Assembly: GCF_001625215.2 (NCBI RefSeq)
Contig: NC_030384.2
Location: 41,512,390 to 41,576,389 of the forward strand
Direction of reading: 5' to 3'
DNA: 64,000 nt
From: Daucus carota subsp. sativus
Lineage: Eukaryota > Streptophyta > Magnoliopsida > Apiales > Apiaceae
Shown: positions 1-10,656 of the stretch, piece after piece
Numbering within the stretch: the stretch's first letter is position 1
Layout: each line of letters begins with the position of its first letter
The notes under the pieces: model-generated
The model's database searches: none
Told to the model about the DNA's origin: nothing
What the model saw: the letters and a program-made list of their open reading frames with translations, nothing else
Position numbers and translations under genes: made by a program

Positions 1-218
1 TCAATTAGATTAAATGTTGTAGTACAAATTACAAATATTTTGTCTCTTGATCATCAAAAAACCTAAATATAATATTAAAGTGTTGCACATGTGACAACGT
101 ACCAAAGTTAATACATGCCAAATACTAAACACCGTAGTAAAAGAATAGGGTAAACCAAAATTATATAGGATTTTAGGGGTGAAACCAGGATTGGTTTAAC
201 AAGATACCACTGAAAACC

Positions 219-367
219 TATGTTACCCGGACTCTTCGGTTTGTCTCGAGTACCCGTGTCGGACACTCGACACTCGGACATGAGTATGGACACTCCGACA
301 CTTATTTTAAGCCAAAAACTTAATAATATCCATGTTGGACACTTTTAGCCAAGTCCGGGTAACATCG
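219..367. repeat. Small foldback element (MITE-like)
   Basis: The inverted termini read atgttacccggact at the left and agtccgggtaacat at the right, about 14 bp and perfect, bounding roughly 149 bp. The interior is full of short gtcggacac/gtccgacac motifs in both orientations. The flanks share the word ctgaaaac on both sides but not directly against the termini, so a target duplication is not proven. It lies downstream of the last visible RNase H exon, in an intron or the 3' region. Confidence 0.5.
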
Positions 368-551
368 CTGAAAACTGGTTCTGGCTTTCAATAAAGAGTT
401 TACTTTCGAAGCTCATATTCTATTTAATTACAACATAATGCAAGTGTAAGAGAAGATATGGGATAAAATTTAAATTATGAATTAAGTTGAGTAAATTACT
501 AAATTCATGGTGAGTGAAGAAAGAAAGATAAACCAAAGGAATATAGCTAAC

Positions 552-3500
552 CTGCATACAGACAAGTTTAGAATCTCCTTTCACACTTATATGTGTAATC
601 CTCTTCTGCAGAGCTACCTTCAATCCTAATATCAGAGATCGATATTCTGCAACATTATTAGTTGCAATGCCCAAACCTTCACGGAGCCGATAAACCTGTG
701 CAAGTATATATCAGACACCTTCACATTATACAAGAGAAACATAAATGCCAATCAGTAGCATACCAGGCTTCCATTTGCAGCACGCAAAACAACTCCAGCA
801 CCAGCTTGACCAGGATTTCCCTTTGATGCACCATCAAACTCAAGAATAAAGGTCTGGAAAATAAGAAGATAAAAATTCAACTACACCAAACTATTATAGG
901 CTTTGTAATTTTAGAAGCAAATAATTTAGATTGGACGAAGAAATTATCTATTAGTATGTTAGATTGATAAAACACAAACAGAAACAAAATGTCCACACCT
1001 TTGTGAACTGACAACTCCAAATATACCGTCAATTGATATTTTGTGCTAACACAACACGACTACTTTCTCTTCCTTATATAACAGCCAGTTTTCTGCCTAG
1101 AATGATAGAATAAATTTTAAACAAAAATTAAAAATTACGCTTTCCATATCCACGTCACATGGCATCACCTAATTACTATATGTACGATTGTAACAAATTT
1201 CTAACATGAAAAAATATTACTTGCTTTAAGATGAGCTTAACCAGATAATCAGGATACCTGTATAGTGGGTGCATATCTGCATGTACTACATATCTCCACC
1301 TTGTCAGACTTACTTGATACTTAGACCTATTTGTGCAGGTTAAATATTGTGTATATTTGAACTTGTTGAAGAACATCCCAAATTAAATTTTTTGTTTGTG
1401 GCACCGATTCCTGTAATGAACTATCTGCGTTCAAGATGCCTTCATTACAGCAACTCGGCACAAGAAACTCCATGCTCGATCCCATCATTAGACGTGTCAA
1501 CGGTTCAGAAAATCAGTAATTTTGCAATAAAATTTTCAACCTTCATATCCTTGACTTAAGGCTAGTCAGACACAATTTGTGTGTGCTACCATATATATAG
1601 GGAAAAAAATAATGAGAAACAAACAGTATCAAGATTTATTATATAAATTTTGAGAGAGAAAAACAGCATTATTGACTCTTTACAGCCAAAATATGGAACA
1701 TCGAATTAGCTTAAGATATAAATATGTTTGAAAACACTGTCATGAACCACTCTACAGAGCAAGGTCCAGTGAACATGTACTCATCTGCATGACAAGAGAC
1801 TCGGAACTGGTCAGACTACTTACACAATAAGAAGAAACTGGTGGAACAGCCATGGCATTCTCTCTTCTTGGTTGATTTTGCTGAGGGCTTGAGAATGGAT
1901 TTGATCCCCCCGCACCATGCTAAAAAATAAATATATAAAAAGAAGGCAAAAGACAAGTTCTGAAGAGAACCGTAAATCTCCCTGGCTAAATTCATATAAA
2001 TTTCGGGGTCCATGATTCTTAAAATAGCATTGACACAACAAATTCATTATGCACAACAGAAATATATATAAGATTTTCAAAATTAAAAAAAAAAAAAAAA
2101 AGCAACCTTAATCTTGATTCTTGACCACTAGCATGACAATGTGTAATAGATGATGATGTGGGGTGATTTATTGGTCAAAACCTAACAATTAAGACAATGC
2201 TAATAAAAAGTCATTGCAAAGTTGAGATAACCTGCTTTCTGTGAAAATATGCTTATTTAAAATGTGAGAACTAGGACATATTATACATTTATTATAATAG
2301 AACAGTTCAAATTCATATATATCTCGTATCTCGATACAATTCCTAGGGCCTTCTCCAGAGTTGATAGCCAGATAATATATAATACACGTGTGCAAGAAAT
2401 GACTCTCAGTTTAACCACATGTTGGCATTGAATATATCATGTCTTCTTTCCTTGGTCCAAAACAATTTATGAATGCTTCGGATGTTAGAAAACGTTATGT
2501 GGCATAAACTTTCACAATAAAGACAAGGAACAGGAAAGGAAAGAATTTCATTCTTACATGAGTTTACAACAGCGGTGCTAAAAGAAAAGATGCTGACGGG
2601 AAGTGTTATAAAAATCACATGAGTGTTTGGTAATTTTTTTAATATTTGCATGTCTTGCAATAGTATTTTTGGTATGATTTGATATTAAAATGTAGATGCT
2701 TCCCGCAACAGCTGAAAAGCACCTTGTTCCAAAAACATGGGGGAACCTACTCTCTCTAACAGCAACTTTAAGGCCAAAAGCTCTGTTTTTTTAAATTTTA
2801 CCACACTTTTTTACCTACTTTTTGGTAGAAAACTGCTGAAGGTGTTTGCAACAACTATACCAAACAGAGCCTAAGCAATCTTGCAGGACATGAAGCATTT
2901 GGCGAACATGTTCCTTTCATTAATTCCTTAAACTAATTCCTGCCATACCCTCATATCTTGTTTGATTTGTAAGAAAGGTGTCTACAGAGTTCAAATCTTT
3001 CCTTTGCTACTTTGCAAACATAGGGTAATATAGTAAAATTGAACATAAATGCATACTTTCTGCAACAAAAATCTTCATTAAAGGCGCTGCAAAACAAAGA
3101 ATACTTCATATAAATCAGAATAGATGAACATGCTTTACAAAAATCAGTCTCAAGCAGCTATATGTGTTATAGTGTATGTTTCAAACATTATTAGATTTTA
3201 CAACCACTAGTCTACCTGCAGCCTCTTTTCTGAAGAATTCATCTGCACTGCTTTCTCTTTATCGCTAGCTGGTTGCTGAAAATGATAAACATTTGCAAGT
3301 TGCATGAGCTACTCCTTAAAATATAAGCCTTAAATAATTTAATCATGCCAAGGAATAATACTTGACTAGAGCCTTAAATAATTTAACCATAGCAAGGATT
3401 AATACTTGACTAGATTGTTGAAGCATAATAAATACAAAAAAGAGAAAAATCCTGAGACACAAACAGATACACCAATACCAGAAACCAGAACAAGTCTACG

Positions 3501-5164
3501 AGTGTTAATAGAGAGCCTGATCACATCCGGAGGAGACGGATGATGGCATCCGTGAGGAGGGCATAGTTAATAAGCATGAAATGCGCAAGAGGCTACCAAG
3601 AGCTTAAGTACAAAATCAAGAAGAAACACACTCGATAGATATAAATTGATGTGTATATCTAATTATATATAATAAATATTAACATTTAAAAGAAAAGATT
3701 ATTATTGGACACAAACAAGAACCTGGTACTCTCTTTTCAACAAACACAATTTATTTTCATAACAATAACGGAAGCTTACATACAATTGACACTAAATTGG
3801 CTTCACTCAGTAAACACCTACATTTTCTGAATGATTTTTAACTCTTCTTGTAGTTGGTACTTGGTATGTTATAATACTTGTTCATAGAGGGGGGAGGGTG
3901 GTTTTCATGATCCTATATAGTTAGGAATTCGTTTCCGGAGTGATATCTTGTGCTTTCCGTATCTGCTTTTATTATTGCATTGTCTTTTTATGATGTTCTA
4001 TGCCATGTTTGTACAAGTACGATTCCAAAACAGATGACTATCCTACTATTTGCACCAGCGTTTTCTTTTAATGCCCTTTTGCATCTGCTTAAAATTCTCA
4101 TGATTCTCAACATCTTTTGTAACTTTTCAGAAGAATATTCACACGTTAGAGGTAGTCACTTGAACACCTCAACTCAAAGGAGCAAAATTATGCTCACATC
4201 TCACCTTGCAGACCTTAAGGCCGAGTAAGATGTTTGGTTTTCCTTTTTTGACTCTCGGAGTCTTGGTCCATTTGAGAATCAAATTCGTTGAGAAAGTGGA
4301 ACAAATGACAAGACTAAACTTCAAGTAAAAACAATACAAGTGACATCTAGCTGATAAAAAAGAAAAGACGAACATAGAACTGTCATACCATGGCCTACAA
4401 AAACCTTACTCCAAAATCAACAATCAATGACAACATTTGATAGTTATTTATAGTGTTTAAGTACTGAGTAGGGGCAAAGTGCAGGGAGGGACTTATACGT
4501 GAACTTATTGTACAGGCTAAGGAGTTACCTTTCCTTTGGTAAAGGTCAATTACAGAAATTTATATACAAAAGCAACCAGTCCCCCACCGGGGTTCCAGTA
4601 AAGGAGTATCCTCTAGGCTAAGCCTTGCAGATACAAAAGTAATTACCTGAAAAGGGCACACAGCAAGCGGGCCAAAAAGATCAGTTTTCACACTGGAGGC
4701 GCCAATGGAACAAATAGAATTCTTAAGACCACGTGAATTCAGGTATGCCTCAGTCTCTTTGGGAAGAGAATATCCTTTGAACACAGTAATAGAAGGATCA
4801 CACATCTGAGCAATCAAGAATAAATATAATATAAGCAAGCATGCACTTATAAGGGTCATTACTATACTACTTACAGAACATATAAGAAGATTATATATTC
4901 CTCTAACCTAGACAGTTAATTAGTTTACTCTGAGTTGATTTAACAAACTAAATAAACAAATTCTTGCCCTTGTAATTTCATAATTGAAGGCGATCACAAG
5001 CATTAGGCTCTTAGGAGTGACAATGAACATATACACACACAAAAGAAATAGAATAAAAGTGTATAATTACGCACGAGAAGGGCTTGAACGTCAGCAGAAT
5101 TCTTGTATAGACCCACAATGTCCCCCTTCCTCACAACATAAAAGGCGTCCTTTTCATCACCCAT
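552..5164 (-). CDS. RNase H family protein with N-terminal viroplasmin-like domain (partial, 3' end off window)
   Basis: Six coding exons read on the minus strand: 5075-5164, 4647-4805, 3216-3275, 1824-1919, 764-853 and 552-695. All join in phase 0 and give 213 residues. Residues about 5-60 form a viroplasmin/RNase HI N-terminal module (FYVVRKGDIVGLYKN, then TVFKGYSLPKE), which in this family binds RNA/DNA hybrid. A low-complexity linker follows, then an RNase H fold starting with FDGASKGNPG. Catalytic acids visible are D142, E182 (NNVAEY) and D206 (KGDSK); the fourth acidic residue would lie beyond the left edge. The start is the first ATG after a 5'-UTR intron (UTR exon ends near 5275; acceptor just before the coding exon). 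Expected role, by family, is cleavage of RNA in RNA/DNA hybrids. The organelle or nuclear location cannot be told from this sequence. Confidence 0.87.
2660..2872. repeat. Possible MITE in RNase H gene intron
   Basis: The right end reads accaaacagagcc, the complement of the common plant MITE terminus ggctctgtttggt. A degenerate counterpart (tttttggtatgatttg) lies near 2668, and paired internal words (gcaacagctgaaaag / cagcagttttc) suggest a roughly 210-bp foldback element. The left terminus is badly decayed and the call is tentative. Confidence 0.35.
3327..3414. repeat. 44-bp tandem duplication
   Basis: Two adjacent 44-bp copies (3327-3370 and 3371-3414), both starting gccttaaataattta and ending cttgactaga, differ at about four positions. 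They lie in the intron between RNase H exons 3216-3275 and 4647-4805, so they are probably neutral. Confidence 0.9.
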
Positions 5165-5340
5165 TGGTTGATTCAAGCTCTTGCTGCACAAAATCAAAGG
5201 AAATCTTCAACAAACAATGAGCAGTTAAAATTAATCTTCCTTCATCAAGAAAGATATGAAGGAAGGAAGCTTACCTTGTACGGATCCTACAAGTATGGTG
5301 AGTAGGTACTAGTGAGAAAAGAGGAGTAAAAAGTGCTTAG

Positions 5341-7672
5341 GGTTTAATGGCGGGAAAGTGAACAAGAAGAGACGGGGAAGACGAAAGTGGGTGAGTGATT
5401 GATGTCGGATCGGGTCGGCGCGCACGGATGACAAAATAATCCGATCATACAGGCACCGGATGGTAAAATAATCCGATCTGACAGGTATCCGATCCGAAAT
5501 TCGAAATTTTGTGATTTATCGAACCCCTTTTTTCTATTTAGATGTGAATTTGATTTTCAAACTTGAAAATCTTTGAATTTAGATATTAGGAAATCTGAAC
5601 CGGAACCTAAAAAAAACCCTAGTATTAACTATTATATATATATACTCTCTCCGTCTCACCAAGTTTTTTACGTTATTTTTTGGCATGCATTATATTTTTT
5701 TTATAAAAATCCAGAAATAAAATTTGACGTTTAAACTTTTATTCAAAAAGGAAAAAATTAAGAATACGTTACACAACTATATTTTACGAGAGTTTCAAAA
5801 TACGTGCAAACATGTAATATTATATAGATCCGAAATCTATTAGATCGGGCTCACGGATTTTATTTTCGGATTCGGGTTGGGTTCGGGTACGGATAAAATT
5901 TTTGGGTTTAGATATGGATTTTGCCATACGCGTCCCGATCCGACCCGAGTGTCATCCCTAACCACCGCAGACAGGTAACCTGAATAAAATTTCCAAATTT
6001 AATTTGATTTCCATTAATCGAATTAATACGAATATCATTTTATTATAATTGTAGAAAGATTAAGATTCGACAATCGAATGTCAGGACATACAATTGGCAG
6101 GGAAAAATTGTTTGACGGTTTAATTTTAAATTTTTGTTGTATTTGCAAGGATATTACTGTGTCATTAGGTAGAAATTTGACCCATTTTGGGTTTTTTGTC
6201 ATCTAACCATTTTTTCCCATCGGACTTATTTAACCATTAATTAATTGTTCAAGACCAACATCCACAATATAATTATATAAATATTTGTATTTTTTATTTT
6301 ATTAATTTGTATTCGTGAATATTCTGTTCTCTTTCGCTTCTGCTAATTATCTAGTTTCTCATTAAATTCCTATGCATTCATGAAAACATATATACTCACA
6401 CATAGAAAAACTTTTCTCTTCTTTATGCGAGATCATCCTCTTTCTATAAAAATCTTATCTCTTCTTTACGTGAGGTCAATTTGTTTCTAATGTTTTTTCC
6501 CAAGCTTTCATGCAGACACAGAAATCCTTGCATTCTTCCTGACCCTGAAAATATCATGCACACGTCTATTTAATATTTGATGGGCTCGCCATCCTTCTTG
6601 TTAATAGTACTTCAGAAAGTTTTCACATAAAGCTTTCTTGTACACTGCAATGACAAAAATATTTGACAACTCAATCCCCTGGACCATTTAAATTCTGTGA
6701 ATTTTCAATATTCATAATACCCAAGAAGTTTTAAGAAATCATATCGGGAGTTGTATTAGCCCAAATTCTAAATTTATCACATTGATTTACTATTCGATTT
6801 TGCTCATTTTTATCGTGTGTCTGAAATTCATTTTTTTACACTCAATATATGAATGCAATTACTTCCGATATAATTTAGCTATCCAAAATTTTCAAATTTA
6901 TATTTGGAATTTGGCTCTGCTCAGTATTCATTTTTCTTTCTATGAACATATCACAATATTTCCTTGTTTTTTATACTACTTTGGTTCATATGATCAGCCA
7001 CAGAAGCTTATGAAATTGATTGTGTTTGATCCATGTGGTTCAAAGCATACAACTCAAAATATATACTAACAGCAGTTCAAATCCAGGCCATTATTCTTTG
7101 GTTCAAAGATTAATAATTAAAAATCCTAAGGTAGTATGGCACATTCCACTATAAACAGCCAAACATTACAATAAAACAGTAAAAAAATCTGCATCAAACC
7201 TTGAAAGATTAATATTTCACAAACTTAAAATAAGTGAAGAATATAATTTCAGTCCTTAACTCTTAACGCCCTGCTCCCGAGTTAAAAACAGTGGGAAAAA
7301 GCGAAGAGGAAGTAAAATTATATAATTTTCACTCCTATTTGTGTTCCTGAGTTTTTTAAAAGGACGAAAACAAGTGAAAATGGATGCAATTATAACAGAG
7401 TTTCACTCCAGAACTCTCACTTCAAAAGTGGGATGAAAGTGAAATTGTTCATTTACTTTCGCTTGCATTCACTTACTCTTTTACCTAAAAAAAACTAATG
7501 ACAATGAAGGTGAAATGTTATCAGAGCTCAACCCTTGCTTCTCTGATGCTTCTTTAGCAATCTTAGAATAATACACACGCACATGATATCAAACATAATG
7601 ATCATAGACACCACACAATCTTAATATATATTCCTTTCTCACATAGTAGGTAATTTATTCATAGAAGATGGT
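5341..7672. other. Intergenic region, no gene seen
   Basis: About 2.3 kb between the 5' end of the RNase H gene and the 3' end of the HAD-like gene. At 5645 there is one Stowaway-like terminus (ctctctccgtctcacc after TA) with no recognisable partner. Between about 5400 and 5960, gatccgacccgag-type words occur in both orientations and end at gtcatcccta near 5959, which resembles a degenerate hAT-type terminus. The rest is AT-rich sequence with no coding signal that I can support. Confidence 0.5.
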
Positions 7673-9131
7673 TTATTCTAATAGCTCAACCTTGCTTCTG
7701 CGATGCAGCTCCCTTCCTAACTTACGAATGATTTTCGAGTAGTATGCCCAGTCAGAATGCGAGGAAGTTATTGCAGACTGTCCAAACGGATTATCTTTAA
7801 CATAAGAAGGAACATTTGCAGCTTCAACAAGGCCATCTAAGAACAATTGCAGCTCTCCCTTTGGACCTAAATACCAATGATAATATAAATTGTTATAGAG
7901 CAAATAAATTAACATTAGACCAAATAAAACTAATATCAAACTACTCTTACCCAATAAATCATCCCCGACATCACCGACAATGTACTTTTTAGTGAAAATT
8001 GCAGAGTTGGGCTGTAACATTATATAATCAATTTAACTATTATTATAAAATTCCAAATCCTCATTCTAAATTATAAAAGAGCTAAAAAAAAGGTGATTGG
8101 TTTTACTGGATTTAGCAGTGCTCTGTAAGGTTCATCATCAATTAACAGTGTGTTAGCAGAGGAGTACTGTCCATGTTTTTCCCAGACTTTATCAAGTTCC
8201 TTCAAGAAGATAGGCTTGTACTTATTGTCCAGGCACTTGAACCCAGTATCAGTGCAATCATCTTGATCCTGACATAATTAGAGCAACATTAATATATTGA
8301 AAACTAGCATTTTCTAACAATAAAGTATTGACCTGGGGTCATGTTTTTTTTGTGGGAATTTAATCCTCGCTCGTATCTGTGCTACCAAGATTTTAATAAG
8401 GACAAAAGGCAGGGGGAACTGAATGCGAATTCCACATACTTTCACTCCAAAATCAGAAATTACTTACCTACCCTTCCTTTGTTTTCTTCTTTAAAACTTG
8501 AGGGCAGGGCATTAGTTATGAACTTATGATGGGTAAATAGTTACTTACCCATACAAACAGTAGCCTGTTTTTGTAACTTCCCAGTAAGGTGTTCAATAAA
8601 GCTTGTATATTATGCCTATCAAATCAAAAGATTAAAAAAAAACATTTAATCGTCTATAAGGCTTAAAGAACCATGAATATTATTTTGGATATGGACAATG
8701 AAAATTTACTCACTCTCTCGCAGCAGACCACAATCCAACTTCAAATCTTTCAAAGCAAAACTTCAAGAAATCATCAAAAAATGGCCTCTTATACACTGTA
8801 CAAATACAAATAGTACACAAAATAAATTAGGTGGAAAAGTGTGAAATATTATAGATCTAAATTACATAAAAACCAACAGATTACCACGAAATTGTCCATG
8901 AAAAACATCAGGTCTGACATTTGGAGGAATCTTGGTGGATTTTTCGCGATCATGTTGCCTGTGGACTAACAGCCCTCCCAGAGAAAACACAAGAAGTTTC
9001 TTCTTCGGACCAAGGTTTAACTTGTCCAAAGATAAATCTAAAGTGACCTCGGGTTTCTCCTCTTCATCGTCACTGCTCTCATGTGAAACTAAAACGCTCT
9101 TCAGTTTCAGCTTTGTGTTTTCTGATGCCAT
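7673..9131 (-). CDS. FCP1/NIF-like HAD-superfamily protein, probable pseudophosphatase
   Basis: Six exons on the minus strand: 8885-9131, 8714-8795, 8549-8615, 8107-8268, 7951-8011 and 7673-7866, giving 270 residues with consistent phases. The order of conserved blocks matches plant FCP1-homology proteins: KKLLVFSLGGLLVHR (residues 44-58), VYKRPFFDDFLKFC, VGLWSAARE, LLFVWDQDDCTDTGF, KPIFLKEL, LLIDDEPYRALLNP (D176, D177), and a C-terminal block of the type VPSYVKDNPFGQ. Active members carry Asp in the first block (DVNG or DLDG type); here those two positions are S50 and G52, so the phosphoryl-accepting aspartate is absent. The N-terminus is acidic (DDEEE, residues 21-25). Intact exons and splice sites argue for a retained, expressed protein that may bind phosphoproteins without hydrolysing them. 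That role is inference. Confidence 0.85.
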
Positions 9132-9850
9132 TGTATGATATCTTAAAGATACTAAGGTCAGGACTCAGGAGTATTAACACATATATATAGTACCCAATTT
9201 ACAACCTTTGAGCTTCATATTAATTAATACGATCAGCTGGCTTTTCAGGTCAGCCCAAAATCAACGCTTGGCTTCCTAGTTAACTTTATTTGGAATATTT
9301 AAAGCTCAACAGGGTTGGGTTCTCTTTCCTTCTCCTTTTCTTTTTTTGTCAAGTCCGGCTCGGGATTTGGAATACAGATCGGTGACTCATCCCACTTCAG
9401 GATTCGCTCCAGATAATTGGTACGGTAACTTATTTTTAAATATTTAATTTTTATTTCACACTCTTTTTCATATTTTTTGTATTATTTTTATTCTGATATT
9501 TTTTAAATTTAATATAATGATAATAATAACAGAAAACATAAATAAAAATTGTTACCGGAGTTGTTATTAAATATGGAACATCACATTTTAGAAATTGAAT
9601 TGTTTATTGTATATTTAGAGAACTGCATTGTTACATCATTATATTTAAATAAAGAGTTAATTATAAAACGCATCTTTTTAATTCAGGAAAATTGTATTCT
9701 ATTATTTAACATTTTGACATCTTGAGCTCTTTTGACGGACTTTCGTCTATTTTGACCTATAAACTTTACTTATATACTACTAGTATTAGTATATTTATTT
9801 TCTATTGGGTCCAGGTGGCATACATATGTCAGGCACCGGTTAAACAACCC

Positions 9851-9910
9851 TCGATTGCTGGCCGTTGAATGAATATTCATTCGATTGTTGGCCGTTGAAT
9901 GAATATTCAT
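9851..9910. repeat. 30-bp tandem duplication
   Basis: Two head-to-tail 30-bp units (9851-9880 and 9881-9910) beginning tcgatt and containing ggccgttgaatgaatattca differ by a single base. The near identity suggests a recent duplication. They lie about 750 bp upstream of the PPR start codon. Confidence 0.95.
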
Positions 9911-10008
9911 TATAACAAAAATTTAATATATTCGGTGTTTTTTAACCGCTGAACGGGAAAAAGAGCGTCCAGTGGTTAAGTATACTCAAAATAAATAGGT
10001 CTCTTCTC

Positions 10009-10018
10009 AAAACCCTAA
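10009..10018 (+). promoter_or_regulatory. Telobox-like element upstream of PPR gene
   Basis: The word aaaaccctaaa begins at about 10009. AAACCCTAA motifs are common near transcription starts of plant genes for translation and organelle functions. Here it lies some 640 bp upstream of the PPR start codon, which would imply a long leader or a 5'-UTR intron. Its function is not shown. Confidence 0.3.
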
Positions 10019-10656
10019 AAAAATTCCCTAGTCGTCGTGAGGGGCTTCCATCGGTTTTCACTTGTGGAAAACCCCAAATCATTTTTGTTTTGTTTTGTTT
10101 CTTGTATTTCAATAATACTCCTCCTCATGTAAGGTTTCTATCTTCCAAGATTGTTTTTTTGTTTGATAAAATATTTTTTGGGTGAATTTTGTTCATAATT
10201 TATTTGGATTTTGTTTAGTCTCTCCTTTTGAGAGCTTAGTGTGTTTTTCCGGTGTATTTTGGTGTGATTCAATGTTCAGAATATTAGATCTGCTGGATTC
10301 GATAGTTCAAACTGGTTTTGATGAAGGCTACATGTATATATATCAATTTCAACAAATCGGTTGATTGTGTCTTTATAAAGAATAAATTAATCAACGATAC
10401 GATCTGTTTTATATTTGTTTGACTCGATTGTTCTTGTAGATGCCGTTTGGAAATTAATTTTTTTTTTCAAAAAAAGAAAAATTATAATCCAGAACACCGC
10501 ATATTCATCCATCCATCCAGAAATTGCGGATTATTTTAACCGGTCCCGTTGCACCCTTGTGAATGTATACAAATATCATACTGGACTACTGGTTGAGGGT
10601 AAAATGGTTCATAGGACCACAGCAAACAAATACGGCCAATCATACTACGCCACAGC

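Larger units (their letters stand above)
9132..10656. other. Intergenic region between HAD-like and PPR genes
   Basis: This is a divergent (head-to-head) intergenic space of about 1.5 kb. It is AT-rich, with a 30-bp tandem duplication at 9851-9910 and a telobox-like word near 10009. It probably holds the promoters and 5' UTRs of both neighbours. No further gene is seen. Confidence 0.5.

Noticed and set aside
1347..1559. Plus-strand 70-codon frame in the RNase H gene intron
   Set aside because: No recognisable domain, and it overlaps an AT-rich intron on the opposite strand.
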